Origin: Sternotherus odoratus
Taxonomy: Eukaryota; Chordata; Testudines; Kinosternidae
Assembly: GCA_032164245.1 (NCBI GenBank)
Contig: JAVMKO010000001.1
Span: 12,313,603 to 12,377,602, forward strand
Reading direction: 5' to 3'
DNA: 64,000 nucleotides
The translations under genes were made by a program, and so were the position numbers. Below the pieces are notes generated by a model, which saw only the letters and a program-made list of their open reading frames with translations, had not been told where the DNA came from and made no database searches. How positions within the stretch are numbered: position 1 is the first letter of the stretch; each line of letters begins with the position of its first letter. Below are positions 34,685 to 45,911 of this stretch, piece by piece.

Positions 34685-36082
34685 ATGAAGAATAAAATTG
34701 TCAGACACAGATGAACATAATTTGTTGGGGAAGAGTCAACATGGTTTTTGTAAAGAGAAATCATGCCTCATCAATCTACTAGAATTCTTTGAGGGGGCCA
34801 ACAAGCATGTGGCCAAGAGGGATCCAGTGGATATAGTGTACTTAAATTTTCAGAAAACCTTTGACAAGATCTCTCACCAAAGGCTCTTAAGCAAAGTAAG
34901 CTGACCTGGGATAAGAGAGAAGGGCCTCTCATGGATTGGTAATTGTTTAAAAGATAGGAAACAAAGAGTAGGAATAAATGGTCAGTTTTCAGAATGGAGA
35001 GAGGTAAATAGTGGTGTTCCCCAGGGATCTGTACTGGGACCAGTCCTATTCAATATATTCATAAATGATCTGGAAAAAGGGGTAAACAGTGAGGTGATCA
35101 AATTTGCAGATGTTACAAAACTACTCAAGATAGTTACGTCCCCGGCAGACTGAAGAGCTACAAAATAATTTCACAAAACTGGGTAAAAATGGCAGATGAA
35201 ATTCCATGTTGATAAATGCAAAGTAATGCACATTGGAAAACATCATCCCAACTACATATAAGATGATGGAGTCTAAATTAGCTGCTATCACTCAAGAAAG
35301 ATCTTGGAATCATTGTGGATAGTTCTCTGAAAACATCCACTCAATATGCAGCAGCAGTCAAAAAAGATAACAGAAAGTTGAGAATAATTAAGAAATGGAT
35401 AGATAATAAGACAAAATATATTGCCTCAATGTAAATTGATGGTATGCCCATATCTTGAATACTGCGTGCAGATGCGGTTGCCCCATCTCAAAAAAGATAT
35501 AATGGAATTGGAAAAGGGTCAGACAAGACAAAGAACAGCTTCTGTATGAGGAGAGATTAATGAGACTCGGACTTTTCATCTTGGAAATAAGATGACTAAG
35601 GGGGGATATGATAGAGGATTCTAATTTCATGACTGCTGTGGAGAAAATAAATACTATAAGGAAGTGTTATTTACTCCTTCTCATAACACACGAACCAAGG
35701 GTCTCAAGAAGAAATTAATAGGCAGGAGCTTTAAAAAAAACAAAAGGAAGTATTTCTTCATAGAATGCAGAGTCAACCTGTGGAACTCCTTGCCAGAGGA
35801 TGTTGTGAAGGTCAAGACTATAACAGGGTTCAAAAAAGAACTAGATATGTTCATGGAGGATAGGTCCATCAATGGCCATTAGCCAGGATGGACAGGGATG
35901 GTGTCCCTAACCTCTGTTTGCCAGAAGCTGGGAATGGGCGACAGAGGATGGATCACTTGATTACCTGTTCTGTTCATCCCCTCTGGGGCACCTGGTATTA
36001 GCTACTGATGGAAGACAGGATACTGGGCTAGATGGACCTTTGCTCTGACCCAGTATGACTGTTTTTATGTTGTTCTTATGCC
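34685..36082 (+). mobile_element. CR1 LINE, 3' 1.4 kb
   Basis: The decayed RT-coding region contains the palm A motif (VDIVYLNFQKTFDKISH, normally YLDFSKAFDxVSH), the B-like NSGVPQGSVLGPVLFNIFIND segment and FADVTK, where the catalytic FADDTK has lost its second aspartate. Downstream are the characteristic C-terminal text (LGIIVDSSL, EFHRLTL-like parts on the other strand) and the CR1 3' UTR with CTGGGCTAGATGGACCTTTG and a terminal ATGTTGTTCTTATG. Several stops and frameshifts make it a dead copy. It is 5' truncated, as usual for CR1. Confidence 0.92.
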
Positions 36083-36544
36083 TTCTAACCAAAGAAGAAA
36101 ATACCTTTAAAACAAAATCTCCACCAGTGGCCAGCCAGATGGTAGTGAATTGTTAAATTCCAATCAGCAAAACAGAGGAAGGAAATGTTTTAAAGCAAGA
36201 TTATGTTATTTTCCCCCGTTCTTATTATGAAAGCTTTCTGAAATGAACTTTAAAAACTTGGAACCTCTTCCTGGGGCATGAATGGAACCAGACAAACCGG
36301 AGGCTCACAAGGAAGCAATTAAAAACAAGGGAAACGTATAGAAGCAAGCAACTGAAAAAAAGTACCCTGGCTGAGTTTCTTGTTTGGGAGGACGTATAGT
36401 GAAATACATTGAAGAATAAAAGGAAAAATAATTATTCCATTAAAATGCATGGTGTTTTCTTCCCCTTTAATTGCCACAGATTGGATAGTAGTTGGGTTCT
36501 TCATTCTCAGATGGAAATAAGACTGGAAGCTGGAAAAGGAGATA

Positions 36545-36660
36545 AGATAAGCAATTGTGTATCCACCTCACTGGGGTTATGAAGTTTCACAAACTAGTAT
36601 TTGTAAAGTGCTTTAAGATCCTTGGACGAAAGGTACTGAATAAAGGCAGGATATTATTAT
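36545..36660 (+). repeat. MIR-like SINE 3' fragment
   Basis: GGGTTATGAAGTTTCACAAA, then AAAGTGCTTTAAGATCCTTGG and AGGTACTGAATAAAGGC, match the MIR 3' half. Confidence 0.6.
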
Positions 36661-36680
36661 TAATCATCTTCATCATCATC

Positions 36681-36765
36681 AAAGAATCATAGAAGATTAG
36701 GGTTGGAAGAGATCTCATGAAGTCATCTAGTCCAATCATCCTTCCTCTTAAACTAGTCTGTTCTG
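36681..36765 (-). mobile_element. CR1-type 3' end fragment
   Basis: ATCATAGAAGATTAGGGTTGG and GATCTCATGAAGTCATCTAG are the reverse complement of a CR1 (or CR1-tailed SINE) 3' terminus. No tRNA head was found beyond it, so it is called CR1-like. Confidence 0.7.
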
Positions 36766-37811
36766 AGGGTTTCTCTTTGCAGGTCAGGGACTGCTTTATT
36801 TTGTTTTTATGGACAGAGACTATTTGTCTAAGAACTACAACATGGGCCACCAACAGAGGTTGAGAACAATGTAGCTTGCACGTTGTCTTTAGAAAAACAA
36901 ATCTCTGCCCACATAGGTAAATTGGGCTAACACTTTGGTACCAACAACAGAGTCTAAAAATGATTTAAAGGGGAGAAGCAGGTTTGCATGTGAGGAGAAG
37001 AGGGTTATTCTTTGGCAAAAGCAGCTTTCTTTCTGCTAAGGCAGGAGACTCCCTTCTTATCCATAATCAGAGAATGTTCCTAAAAACAGAAAACCGTTGC
37101 TGAGCCACATTGAGCCATCTGGATCCAATGACACATATTAACATGCCAAGTTCTTCTCTCAGTTCTATGAATGCAGCTCCTATTGCATAAATCAATGGAA
37201 GTTGAAACCATGTAATTGAGAGCAGAATATGGCCCACAAGCTTTATTTCTTCACACAACATACGGCTTTATGTAGCCATAAAGAAAAAAGGGATTCCTGG
37301 GCACAGATTGTGGTCCCTGTTCTGGCAGTGCAAAGCAGACAGAAAGCCAGCTCAGTCAGTTACCTCAGAATCCCCCACCCCCACCCCCCCATGTTCCACT
37401 GAGGGGACATGGAGCTGGTATAAGTGGTGGAAAAATAGAAGTGAGGCCAGAATGTCTCTGTGCTCTGGCTATTCCTGGTTGTCAGAATGGCCGCTTGGGG
37501 CTATGGGGACCTAGACACAACTTAAACTTTGAGCTGCTCTAACTTATACTGTGGACAGGACTACTGCTTAAATAAGCATTTAGATGCCTAACTTTAGGCC
37601 CCAAGATCTGACCGTTTGGGCCAATATTCTTTAATAGGCTGCTGTTCCTTTGTGGCTGTTATGTAGACTGTGTTACATAACCTTCCCCTCCATCTTACTT
37701 TTTTTCCCTTTCTAAACTCTTTAAAAAAAAAAAGAAAGTAAGGTAACAATAGAGCCCTGTGTAAGGCCAGGCAATTACATTGCGTCTCCCTAGATGTGTG
37801 AACCTATCTAA

Positions 37812-38251
37812 GGGCATGTCTACACTGGAGCTGGAAGATGTAATTCCCAGCTCAAGAAGACATGCCCATGCTAGCTCTGATCAAGCTAATCCAGTAAAAA
37901 TAGAAGTGTAGTCACATTCACACTAGGGTGACCAGACAGCACATAAAAAATCAGGCAGGGAGTAATAGTAGCCAATATAAGAAAAAGACCCAAAAATCAG
38001 GACTGTCCCTATAAAATCAGGACATCTGGTCACCCTAATTCACACTAACAAAAGGGAGCACATACCCAATCCAAGTATGTACCTGGGGTTTCAGATGAGC
38101 TCACACTTGGGGCAGCTAGCCCCACCTGCTGCTCACATGGTGGTAGCTACACTCTGTTTTCAGTGCACTTGCGCAAGCTTGATCAGATTTAGTGTGGTTA
38201 TGTCTACTTGAGCTGGAAGTTACACTGTTTAGCTCCAGTGTAAATATATGC
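37812..38251. mobile_element. PIF/Harbinger-like foldback MITE with nested hAT MITE
   Basis: The ends GGGCATGTCTACACTGGAGC and its decayed mirror CTCCAGTGTAAATATATGC are flanked by TAA (37809-37811, 38252-38254). The two halves form one long imperfect palindrome: GAGCTGGAAGATGTAATTCC pairs with the ACTTGAGCTGGAAGTTACAC side, and GGGGTTTCAGATGAGCTC lies in the middle. A younger hAT MITE sits at 37924-38037. Confidence 0.75.
37924..38037 (+). mobile_element. hAT-type MITE, copy 3 (TAGGGTGACCAGA family)
   Basis: Its 114 bp end in TAGGGTGACCAGA and TCTGGTCACCCTA, with identical 8-bp duplications ATTCACAC on both sides (37916-37923, 38038-38045). It is nested inside the Harbinger-like element. 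Confidence 0.93.
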
Positions 38252-38254
38252 TAA

Positions 38255-39879
38255 GTATTTACATGGCTGTGCAGTTTGTGGAGTACATGGGGAACTTTTA
38301 ATGAAAGGTAATATCTGATTATAATTTATTATCATTGTGACTCTGTGCTGTAGAAAAGATAAGTAAACTATGCTGTGTTTACAAGTGCGTGCATCATATT
38401 CATTACAGACAGATCCTGGATTTCTCATGAATCCCAAACTGGCTTTGTTAGAAGTATTAGTGTTCAAAGAATGCAAGATCAGGGCCATAAAGTCAGCAAG
38501 TGAAATCCTAATCCCAATAAAGTCAATGAGTTTTTTCCAGGATTTCACCCATAAACCTGCAAAAGTCAGACACCTTTATATTCTTAGCAGTTATGATTAA
38601 ACCCTGTTGCCACAGTGAGATACTGAACTTGTGTTCTCTTGAAAAACAGCAAGTCCCTGAAAAACTTCACAGTCACATTTAATTTTTTGAAAAAATTTAT
38701 GTTCGCAGCTTTCCAAAAATATGCAGCCATCTCCCTGAAGGATCCTGCTGAACACAGGAATATCATCTGTGATGCTCACATTTCCAGGATGTACTAAGAG
38801 AAGAATCATTCATCCCACTCTTCATGAAACCACAAGAAAACAAAAGAAGTGCAATTTGCATAAAATATTAGCCAGTAATGCCTTTGTTTTTCCTCTCCCC
38901 TATCTGGGTGTATAAAATATTGATGAAGGAGAAATGCAAATAGCCATGGTAATCCAGATTTTCAAACAACTGTATGTGATGTGCTAGACAATGTTATTTT
39001 AAAGAGACTCTGCCAACCCCTTCTCTTTTGTAGGCCTTACAGGTCACATTGGATGAATAATTTATCAAAAATTAAGTAAATTAATGTCAATGGGATTGAG
39101 CAGGTTGTAAATCGGGGCAGAATTTTGCCCAATTGACTCCAGTGAGGTTGAAGAGGTATAAATCAATGAACACACACATTTCGCTGCTATGTTGGAAGCC
39201 CAAACACAAGTACACTGCCCAAGTTGAATGTAAAAATAAAAATGAATATGAACAAAGAAAAATTGATTAATCTCTACTGCCCACAGTGAACAGAGTCCTA
39301 AAAATTCACCAATATAACTTCTGAAAAGTCCTGTAATATGTGAGAATTCTTCCAATATTGATAATCTCAGCTCTTAATACAAATAACGTTATATTATTGT
39401 ACTGTAATGATCCAAACTACTACATCTTACAATAGTGATACTGCAGTGACTGAGGCTAGAACACAGTAGTTTTTTTTGGGGGGGAGGGGGGTTTGTTAAA
39501 GAGGAGACAACACCAAGGATATTTTAAAATAAAATTTTATATCATAGCAATGTCCCTTTTTCTTTGTGTGTTAAAATTCTCCAAATACAGATTAGCTTTT
39601 TTTGCTCTGTCTGTTAATGCTTCCTCTGCCTGAAATCAGGAACTGCAGACACCGACACATGGATTGAAAGGATGTTTCTCCACACTATCACACAGCTGTG
39701 CTGGATCAAGCCATCAGCCCTTCCTTGTACTCGTGCCAACACACGGTGCACCCAACATGTAAAACCAACCACAGGACCTTACAGAAATGTACGAATGGGG
39801 CCTGTTCAAAAGCCCATTGAAGTCAATGTAAAGACTCCTATTATTTCATTGTGTTTGGCTCAGGCCTATGATTTACAAG
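38255..39879. other. Intergenic stretch
   Basis: Nothing recognisable beyond common short phrases (AATGGGATTGAGCAGG near 39095) and a G-rich run at 39476-39491. Confidence 0.35.
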
Positions 39880-39881
39880 TA

Positions 39882-40184
39882 CAGTAGACTCTTGATTATC
39901 CAGGATTGGATTAACCAGGATGTGGATTAACCAGGATGTAAAAAAAAATATGCACAATTGGTAGGGCCGGCTCTGGCTTTGGTGCCTCCCCAAGCACACA
40001 CAAAAAAACCCTCCACCAGGGCGCAGGGCAGCCAGTAAACCAACACACACCCACCCACCACGGTGCAGGGTGGCTGGTGAACCAACCACCACTCCCCATA
40101 TTTCCTATGGATGGTGATTATCCAGGATTTTATTAACCAGAATTATTTTTTTCCCTATCATCCTGGATAATCGAGAGTCTACTG
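39882..40184. mobile_element. Tigger/pogo-like MITE with TA target duplication
   Basis: The ends CAGTAGACTCTTGATTATCC and GGATAATCGAGAGTCTACTG are inverted repeats flanked by TA (39880-39881, 40185-40186). The interior includes repeated GGATTAACCAGGATGT units and a stretch (39960-40090) similar to another hAT family's interior, so it may be composite. Confidence 0.85.
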
Positions 40185-40505
40185 TACATATACTGGGTTG
40201 ATCTATCTGCAAGCTTCTTCCCACAACCGTAATGCAGGGTTTAAGTGGGGGGACTTTGCCTATTCTGACTCTCCACACCAAGAGTGACTTCAATCTATTT
40301 TGTCTGATCTGAACCTTCACCTTTTGTTGGTCCAGCATAGAAATTTTGAGCCACTGGATATTATTTCCCTGTAAGACTCAGCCTGTAATTTTTACAACTC
40401 TGATCTCCTTATTGGTCAAAAAACTATTTCAGTTGAAAAAAAAAAAAAAGAATCAATCCCCATTCTAATACAGTATCATCTCTGGTATAGTCTTGGAGTT
40501 GGAGG

Positions 40506-40629
40506 TAGGATAACCAGATGTCCCGATTTTATAGGAACAGTCCCGATATTTGGGAGGTTTTTTTACATAGGCTCCTACTACCCCCTACTCCCTGTCCTGA
40601 TTTTTCACACTTGCTGTTTCGTCACCCTA
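40506..40629 (-). mobile_element. hAT-type MITE, copy 4
   Basis: It starts TAGGATAACCAGA, ends GTCACCCTA, and carries the family's inverted interior. The flanks GTTGGAGG and GTTGAAGG match 7 of 8, an 8-bp target duplication with one substitution. Confidence 0.88.
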
Positions 40630-41056
40630 GTTGAAGGGAAGGAAAGATGGCACATGCTGGACTAGAAACTGGCCAAAGGGCAGGAAACAGGCTATCTGGA
40701 AGAGCACAGCAAATTGAACATATTCCACTGGGGAAAAGTTACTGGCAGTGGGAAGTATCATGATGAGAACTAACTTTGCAGTTGAATTTATTGCATGCAG
40801 GAGTGACTTGGAACATAGCACTGTAAGTGAAAGTGGATATTCCAAAATTTAGAATTTTAGGCAAAATTCTGCTCTCATCCACACACAGCAACTCCGAATC
40901 ATCTCTCATTTCACAACAGTTTTAAACTGTCTAGGTAGTCTCCTCAACATCTGTAAGATTATTCCTGATATATGGAGACAAAGGAAAATCAGACACAGCA
41001 GAGCTAGGTCCGATAGCCTGCTTTTTCTATAGGCCCTGAATGTCCATTGAAATTAA

Positions 41057-41348
41057 GGTCAGGTCTACACAACAGGCTGGATTGGCTGGTAGCGATCAGT
41101 CTTTTGGGGATCGATTTATCACGTCTCATCTAGACGTGATAAATTGATCCCTGAGTGCTCTCCCCTCGACTCCAGAACTCCATCACGTCGGCAAGAGGCA
41201 CAGGCGGTGTCAACGGGGAAGCAGCAGCAGTCGACTCAGCGCCGTGAAGGTAAGTCAACCAGAATACGTCGACTTCAGCTATGCTATCCGCATACCTGAA
41301 GTTGCGTATGTTAAGTCTATATTCCCTTCCCCTAGTATAGACCAGGGC
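41057..41348. mobile_element. PIF/Harbinger-like MITE, copy B
   Basis: The ends GGTCAGGTCTACAC and GTATAGACCAGGGC are flanked by TAA on both sides (41054-41056, 41349-41351). The internal hairpin GATTTATCACGTCTC / TAGACGTGATAAATTGATC is shared with copies A and C. Confidence 0.8.
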
Positions 41349-41447
41349 TAAGACTCTGGTGTGTGCAAGAACAGTGGAGAGAATCAGCAAGCAGAATTCG
41401 GACCCTTTGCTTCTACAGCCTTCTACAGATGATCATCTCTGCCATCA

Positions 41448-42194
41448 TCCTATATAATAAAAGGACAGAGGATGTTTGTCTGAAGCCGTCATGCGCAGTA
41501 GAGACGGCCTGGACGAACAGCATGCTGGGATTTGTAGTTCGGCGGCTCAGGGGGCAGAGCTGGCCCACAATCTCATTAGAACATCAGTGCCTGGCAGGCC
41601 CCAGAGCTGTAGCCGGCCCCACCTGAGGGACTCGCTCCTGTGGCAGACCCCGGTCTGTCGGTGGGGGACAGCGGTACGCGGCGTTTCGCTCCCCTCCCCC
41701 GCCTGTGCTTGGCGTGGGACAGGAGGGAGCGCCCCAGCTTGGATCACGGGCCACCCAGTGGGTTAACGCCAGCCCCGTGTCCTGGGCTGTGTGCATGGAA
41801 AGCGGCGCTGTACGGATCAGCTTCTGCAGCGCGGTTACAGCCCGAGGCTCCCCGAGCCCGGGGCGGGTCCGGACGTGTCCAGGGCTCGGGGATGCGCTCA
41901 GGGGAGGTTTGCACCATGCACGTGTCCCAGAAATTGTCACACTGCACGGTTCTCATGCAGCGAGTTCGAGCCCGGCCGCCGGCGTGACACAAACCCACCC
42001 CATCCCCGGTGTCTCAGAGCTCCAGGAGACAAGTCCCAGTGGCTCCTCGCTCTTTGCGGCTGCAGACTAGCGGCTCCCCTGAAGCCTGCTATCCGTGCGG
42101 AACTTCCCCGGTAAGGACGGGCATTCCTCCCGCTTCTCCCACTTCTCCCACTTCATTGAGCACTTTGGCCCGTGTACACGGGCTTCTACACTAG
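41448..42194 (+). mobile_element. Nonautonomous Helitron with GC-rich cargo
   Basis: It starts TCCTATATAATAAAAGG after A (41447). It ends with a perfect 16-nt hairpin GCCCGTGTACACGGGC (42168-42183), TTCTACA and CTAG, then T (42195). These are canonical Helitron ends and insertion site. There is no helicase. The interior is far richer in G+C and CpG than the flanks, and includes a GTAAGG donor-like site near 42111, which suggests capture of a promoter/first-exon fragment from a gene I cannot name. Confidence 0.9.
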
Positions 42195-42224
42195 TTCATG
42201 GAATAAGTAACTGACAATGGAACA

Positions 42225-42346
42225 TAGGTTGATCAGACAGCAAATGTGAAAAATCGGGACAGGGTGGGGGGTAATAGAGGCCTATATAAGAAAAACACCC
42301 AAAAATCAGGACTGTCCCTATAAAATCGGGACATCTGGTCACCCTA
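42225..42346 (+). mobile_element. hAT-type MITE, copy 5
   Basis: It starts TAGGTTGATCAGA and ends TCTGGTCACCCTA, with perfect 8-bp duplications ATGGAACA (42217-42224, 42347-42354). It lies 30 bp beyond the Helitron end. Confidence 0.93.
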
Positions 42347-43280
42347 ATGGAACAGTACATAATAAAAGTCCAAAGCTGTAACCTTTGGAATGCAAGTTTT
42401 AAAATTCACACTCTGAGGCTGAGGAGATGGGGAAAGAGGATAAGAAAAGTACCGGAAACAAGGGGGGTGAGGGAAGGAAGGACTGCAGGCAAGGAGCGAT
42501 GAGAACAGCAAATAATGAGGGAACAGTGAAGACAGAGATCAGGTGACAAAAAGGCTTTGATCATTCAACTGGTCTTGAAGCAGAGAATCAATGGAGAAGT
42601 GCTGCCACACAGTGACAAGGAACGAGATCTGAGTTGCAGAGGCAATTATGCTAGAAAGCTTCATGCAGCCATGCCTAAGGCCAGCTGCAGCAAAGAAGCT
42701 TGTTTGCTGAGGGAACACCAGGGGTAACCACATTTTGGCAGTGTTCTTAACAGATAAGGAATTGGTTTGATCTTGGCTAGAGTGCTTGCTGCTGTACTAG
42801 AATTTATTAAAGAGGTGTTAGTAGCAAGTGAAACGCCATAGTTAAGTCTGTATTGAAATCCTTTAAGTGGGCACAAAAGACAAACATTGATGAGAACCAA
42901 AATCATGTCACTTACTGCTAGGGCACAGGATGTCTTTTTGGGAAAGTCTGAAGTGAATCTGCTCTGTAATTTAGTAGCCTGAATAACTTTAAAATATCTT
43001 TTTACTAAAGGCAGGGCTGGCATTTAACATTGCCTCAGAGCCCCACCTCCATTACTCACACTTCATATCATACAGGTCTCACTCTCAAGTGAGGTAAATG
43101 TAAGCAAAATTTTGTGCCCAGGATAGATGATAAACAAAAATATTTTAAAAACCACCAAGACTGGAATTTTCACCAGTGCCTAAGGGATTTAGGCGCCCAA
43201 ATCCCATTGGCTTTCAGGAGGCAAGCACCTAGGGAGCCTTGCAGGATCTCAGAATATCAGCCCAAATTATTAACATTTAA

Positions 43281-43459
43281 TCATAGAATCTCAGAGTTGG
43301 AAGGGACCTCAGGAGATGATCTAGTCCAACCCCCCTGCCCAAAGCAAGACCAATCCCTATTTTTGCCCCATATCCCTAAATGGCCCCCTCAAGGATTGAA
43401 CTCACAGCCATGGGTTTAAGCAGGTCAATGCGTAGACCACTGAGCTATCTTTCCCCCCA
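43281..43459 (-). mobile_element. tRNA-derived SINE with CR1-like tail (Cry-type turtle SINE)
   Basis: On the minus strand a tRNA-like head (GATAGCTCAGTGGTCTACGC as A box region; GTGAGTTCAATCC as B box) leads to a body and then a CR1-type 3' end (AGGTCCCTTCCAACTCTGAG, ATTCTATGA). This layout matches the tortoise polymerase-III SINE/Cry family described from hidden-neck turtles, mobilised by CR1. The A and B boxes are recognisable. It supports the turtle assignment. Confidence 0.88.
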
Positions 43460-43532
43460 GTATGCCTACCGCCATCACAAGAGCTGACAGAGAAAATATT
43501 ACCAGTGTGATGCCATTGTATAACATTTCATA

Positions 43533-43819
43533 CGGTAACTCCTCACTTAAAGTCTGGCAAAAAAATTTCCTTGAAACCTAGCCCTCCCCCATTTACATTA
43601 ATTCTTATTAGGGTGACCAGACAGCAAGTGTGAAAAAATCAGGACAAGGGGTGGGGGGTAATAGGAGCCTATATAAGAAAAAGACCCAAAAATCAGGACT
43701 GTGCCTATAAAATCAGGTCACCCTAATTCTTATGGGGAAATTGGATTATCTTAACATTGTTTCGCTTAAAATAGCATTTTTTCAGGAACATAACTATGAC
43801 GTTAAGTGAAGAGTTACTG
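43533..43819. mobile_element. Pogo/Tigger-like MITE split by a hAT MITE
   Basis: The ends CGGTAACTCCTCACTTAA and TTAAGTGAAGAGTTACTG with TA flanks (43531-43532, 43820-43821) match 12967-14013. Without the 43609-43725 insertion and its 8-bp duplication the element would be about 160 bp. It is nonautonomous. Confidence 0.85.
43609..43725 (+). mobile_element. hAT-type MITE, copy 6
   Basis: TAGGGTGACCAGA at the left and CAGGTCACCCTA at the right, with perfect ATTCTTAT duplications (43601-43608, 43726-43733). It is nested in a pogo-like MITE. Confidence 0.93.
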
Positions 43820-44111
43820 TACAATAAAACTCCAGGCTGTACATTTTAGATACAAATCCTTTGAAAAAAGAGGAGCAATTGAAGAGTGGCATGACAAAAA
43901 ATGTTATTAGCTAATGACTTTTAGGTGGTCCATAGTCTTATCCAGTTCTTCATCTCAGAAAGCACCATACATGAATCGGCCCTTTTGTTGGCCAATCAAG
44001 CAGAAGACACAAGCATGGAAACTGAACTATTCCCACAACTAGGATTAGGGGAGATGCTTGCTCTGTCCCTGCTCAGGCTGTACTGGTTCAGTGGCTAAAG
44101 AGAGGCTTTCT

Positions 44112-44190
44112 GCTGATTTTAAAAAGTGTTGAGCACCTTTAGCTCCCAGTGGGATTTTTGGGTGCTCCACTATTTTGAAAATCAGGCCCC
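44112..44190. repeat. Short palindromic MITE-like repeat
   Basis: TGATTTTAAAAAGTGTTGAG is mirrored by CTCCACTATTTTGAAAATCA around a TAGCTCCCAGTGGGA centre. It is about 80 bp, a foldback sequence common in archosaur and turtle DNA. Confidence 0.6.
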
Positions 44191-44564
44191 AAGATCCCCC
44201 ACAGTTGTCAGTGTGGTCGTTTTCACCAGCAATAAATTTTCCGTGAGAAATAACTAGGTATGTGGGGCCTCAGACTGGATTATATAGCTGCATGCACTTT
44301 AATTCAGTAACATGTATGTCTAAGCATTGGATAATATCCTACAAAGTCTCTGTAGCATCCTGACACAAGGATTGTCCCCTATTGTCCCTTATGATAATTT
44401 TATATTCTATGAAAAATAATAATAAAGAAATATTAGAAATCCCTATTGGAGCCTGCAGTCCTGACTCCCACCCATCTCCTGTTGGAAATGCCAGCTCAGC
44501 AATAACACAATGCTGCTAGAGGAGTACTATGAAAAGCAAAACTGCCTGGAAATGAAATGGATAA

Positions 44565-44655
44565 GGTGGGCGAGGTAATATCTTTTCTTGGACCAACTTC
44601 TGCTGATGAGAGAGACAAGCTTTCAGGCTACACAGAGCTCTTCTTCAGGAAGCGT
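44565..44655 (-). mobile_element. PLE tail fragment (third family)
   Basis: The minus strand shows CTGAAGAAGAGCTCTGTGTA, GAAAGCTTGTCTC and ATTACCTCGCCCACCTTATC, the tail type also seen at 20411-21165. The CTGAAGA core plus GAAA again suggests hammerhead ancestry. Confidence 0.65.
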
Positions 44656-45441
44656 TTCTCCACAGAAGGCAGCAGCAGGTCTCTTTAATGAGATGGGGAA
44701 ATCACGGCCAAAAACAAAAAGTCTGTAGTGGGTGCAGCTGGGAAAGGAAATGTCAGGCTGATGACTGTCAATCAAAGTGAAAAAGAACAGAACTTCCAGA
44801 GAGCCTCAAAAGGGATGTATTCAAGAGAAGACTAAAAAACATATTCCGCTGAAAACGGACAGAAAAGGAATTGGCGGAGATGGGCCCAGAAAACAATATC
44901 TTGTGTGAGAAAGATTAATTTCTTCACTGTAATGTGGAAAGGCAGCTTCCAACTGGGGCTGATTGAGGGAGGTTGCTAAATTGATTCTGAATGCCTCACA
45001 AATTGAAATACAGGGACCTTAGCCACATGAAGCAGAGACTTTGAAAACCTGCTTGTGATGAATTCAAAATGAGGGAGTCTTAGCTGGAGATTATCATCTC
45101 CTGTTTTAAAAACGTGACGTTTTAGTGCAGCTCAGATGGGGCTGAAGAAAAAAGGTCCTTCAGAAAATGAAATGGGGATAGAGGAGGTGGGATAGGCTCA
45201 GTGTGAGACCCATCCTGAGATGTGGGAGGACTAGCCTATGGGAAATACGGGTATTCTTAGCTATTTGGTTACCCTGAATATTTTTCAAATACATGGGAAA
45301 ATAGTAATAATTATTAAATATTAATCATAATAATTTGTAGCATGGTTGCACTCAGCTGTGGACCGGCCGGGTGCAACCCATGATAAAGACACAGAACAAG
45401 AAGACAGTCCCTTCCCCAATGACGTATAATCTAAGTAAATA
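44656..45441. other. Intergenic stretch
   Basis: No gene or clear repeat was seen except a common turtle phrase (AAGACACAGAACAAGAAGACAG, around 45386) just before the foldback transposon. Confidence 0.35.
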
Positions 45442-45911
45442 CCGTATTTTTCGCCCTATAAGACGCACTTTTTCTTCCCCAAAACGGGGGGGGAAAGTTG
45501 GTGCGTCTTATAGGGCGAATGTCTTATAGGAAAAAAAAAAAAAAAAAAAAAAAAAACGCCTCGCTCTCCCGTCCCCGCCGCGCGGGCGGGCTGCCGGGAG
45601 CATCCCGGTTCCCCCCTCCCCGCCGCGGGCGGGCTGCCGGGAGAGCGAGGCGCTTTTTTTTTTTTTTTTTTTTGGTCCGGCGGGGAGGGGGGGAACCGGG
45701 GCGCACATTTTTTTTGTGGTCCGGCGGGGAGGGGGGAACCTCGGCAACCAGCCTGTGGCGGGGAGGGGGGAACCTCGGCAGCCCGCCCGCGCGGCGGGGA
45801 CGGGAGAGCGAGGCGCTTTTTTTTTTTTTTTTTTTTTTTGGTCCGGATTTTTTATTAAAAAACGAGGCTGCGTCTTATAGGCCGGAGCGTCCTATAAGAC
45901 GAAAAATACGG
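45442..45911. mobile_element. Foldback DNA transposon with TA target duplication, family unassigned
   Basis: The ends CCGTATTTTTCGCCC(TATAAG) and (CTTATAGG...)CGAAAAATACGG are about 30-bp inverted repeats with TA flanks (45440-45441, 45912-45913). Subterminal TATAAGACGC / GCGTCTTATAG motifs repeat several times. The interior carries a 39-bp perfect GC-only inverted repeat (45557-45595 with 45777-45815), a 26-A run, T21-22 runs and tandem GGTCCGGCGGGGAGGGG units. No transposase is present. Sequences with this terminus are widespread in vertebrates; I cannot name the superfamily. The 138-codon frame across it is not a gene. Confidence 0.85.

Noticed and set aside
34698..34904. Host gene with a reverse transcriptase-like motif
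   Set aside because: The motif belongs to a decayed CR1 LINE that continues to a canonical CR1 3' end.
41640..42114. Several 85-121-codon frames in the second Helitron
   Set aside because: High-GC sequence open in several frames on both strands; possible captured DNA but no protein recognised.
43385..43459. Stand-alone tRNA gene
   Set aside because: A and B boxes are present, but the cloverleaf is not closed and the sequence runs into a CR1-type tail, so it is the head of a SINE.
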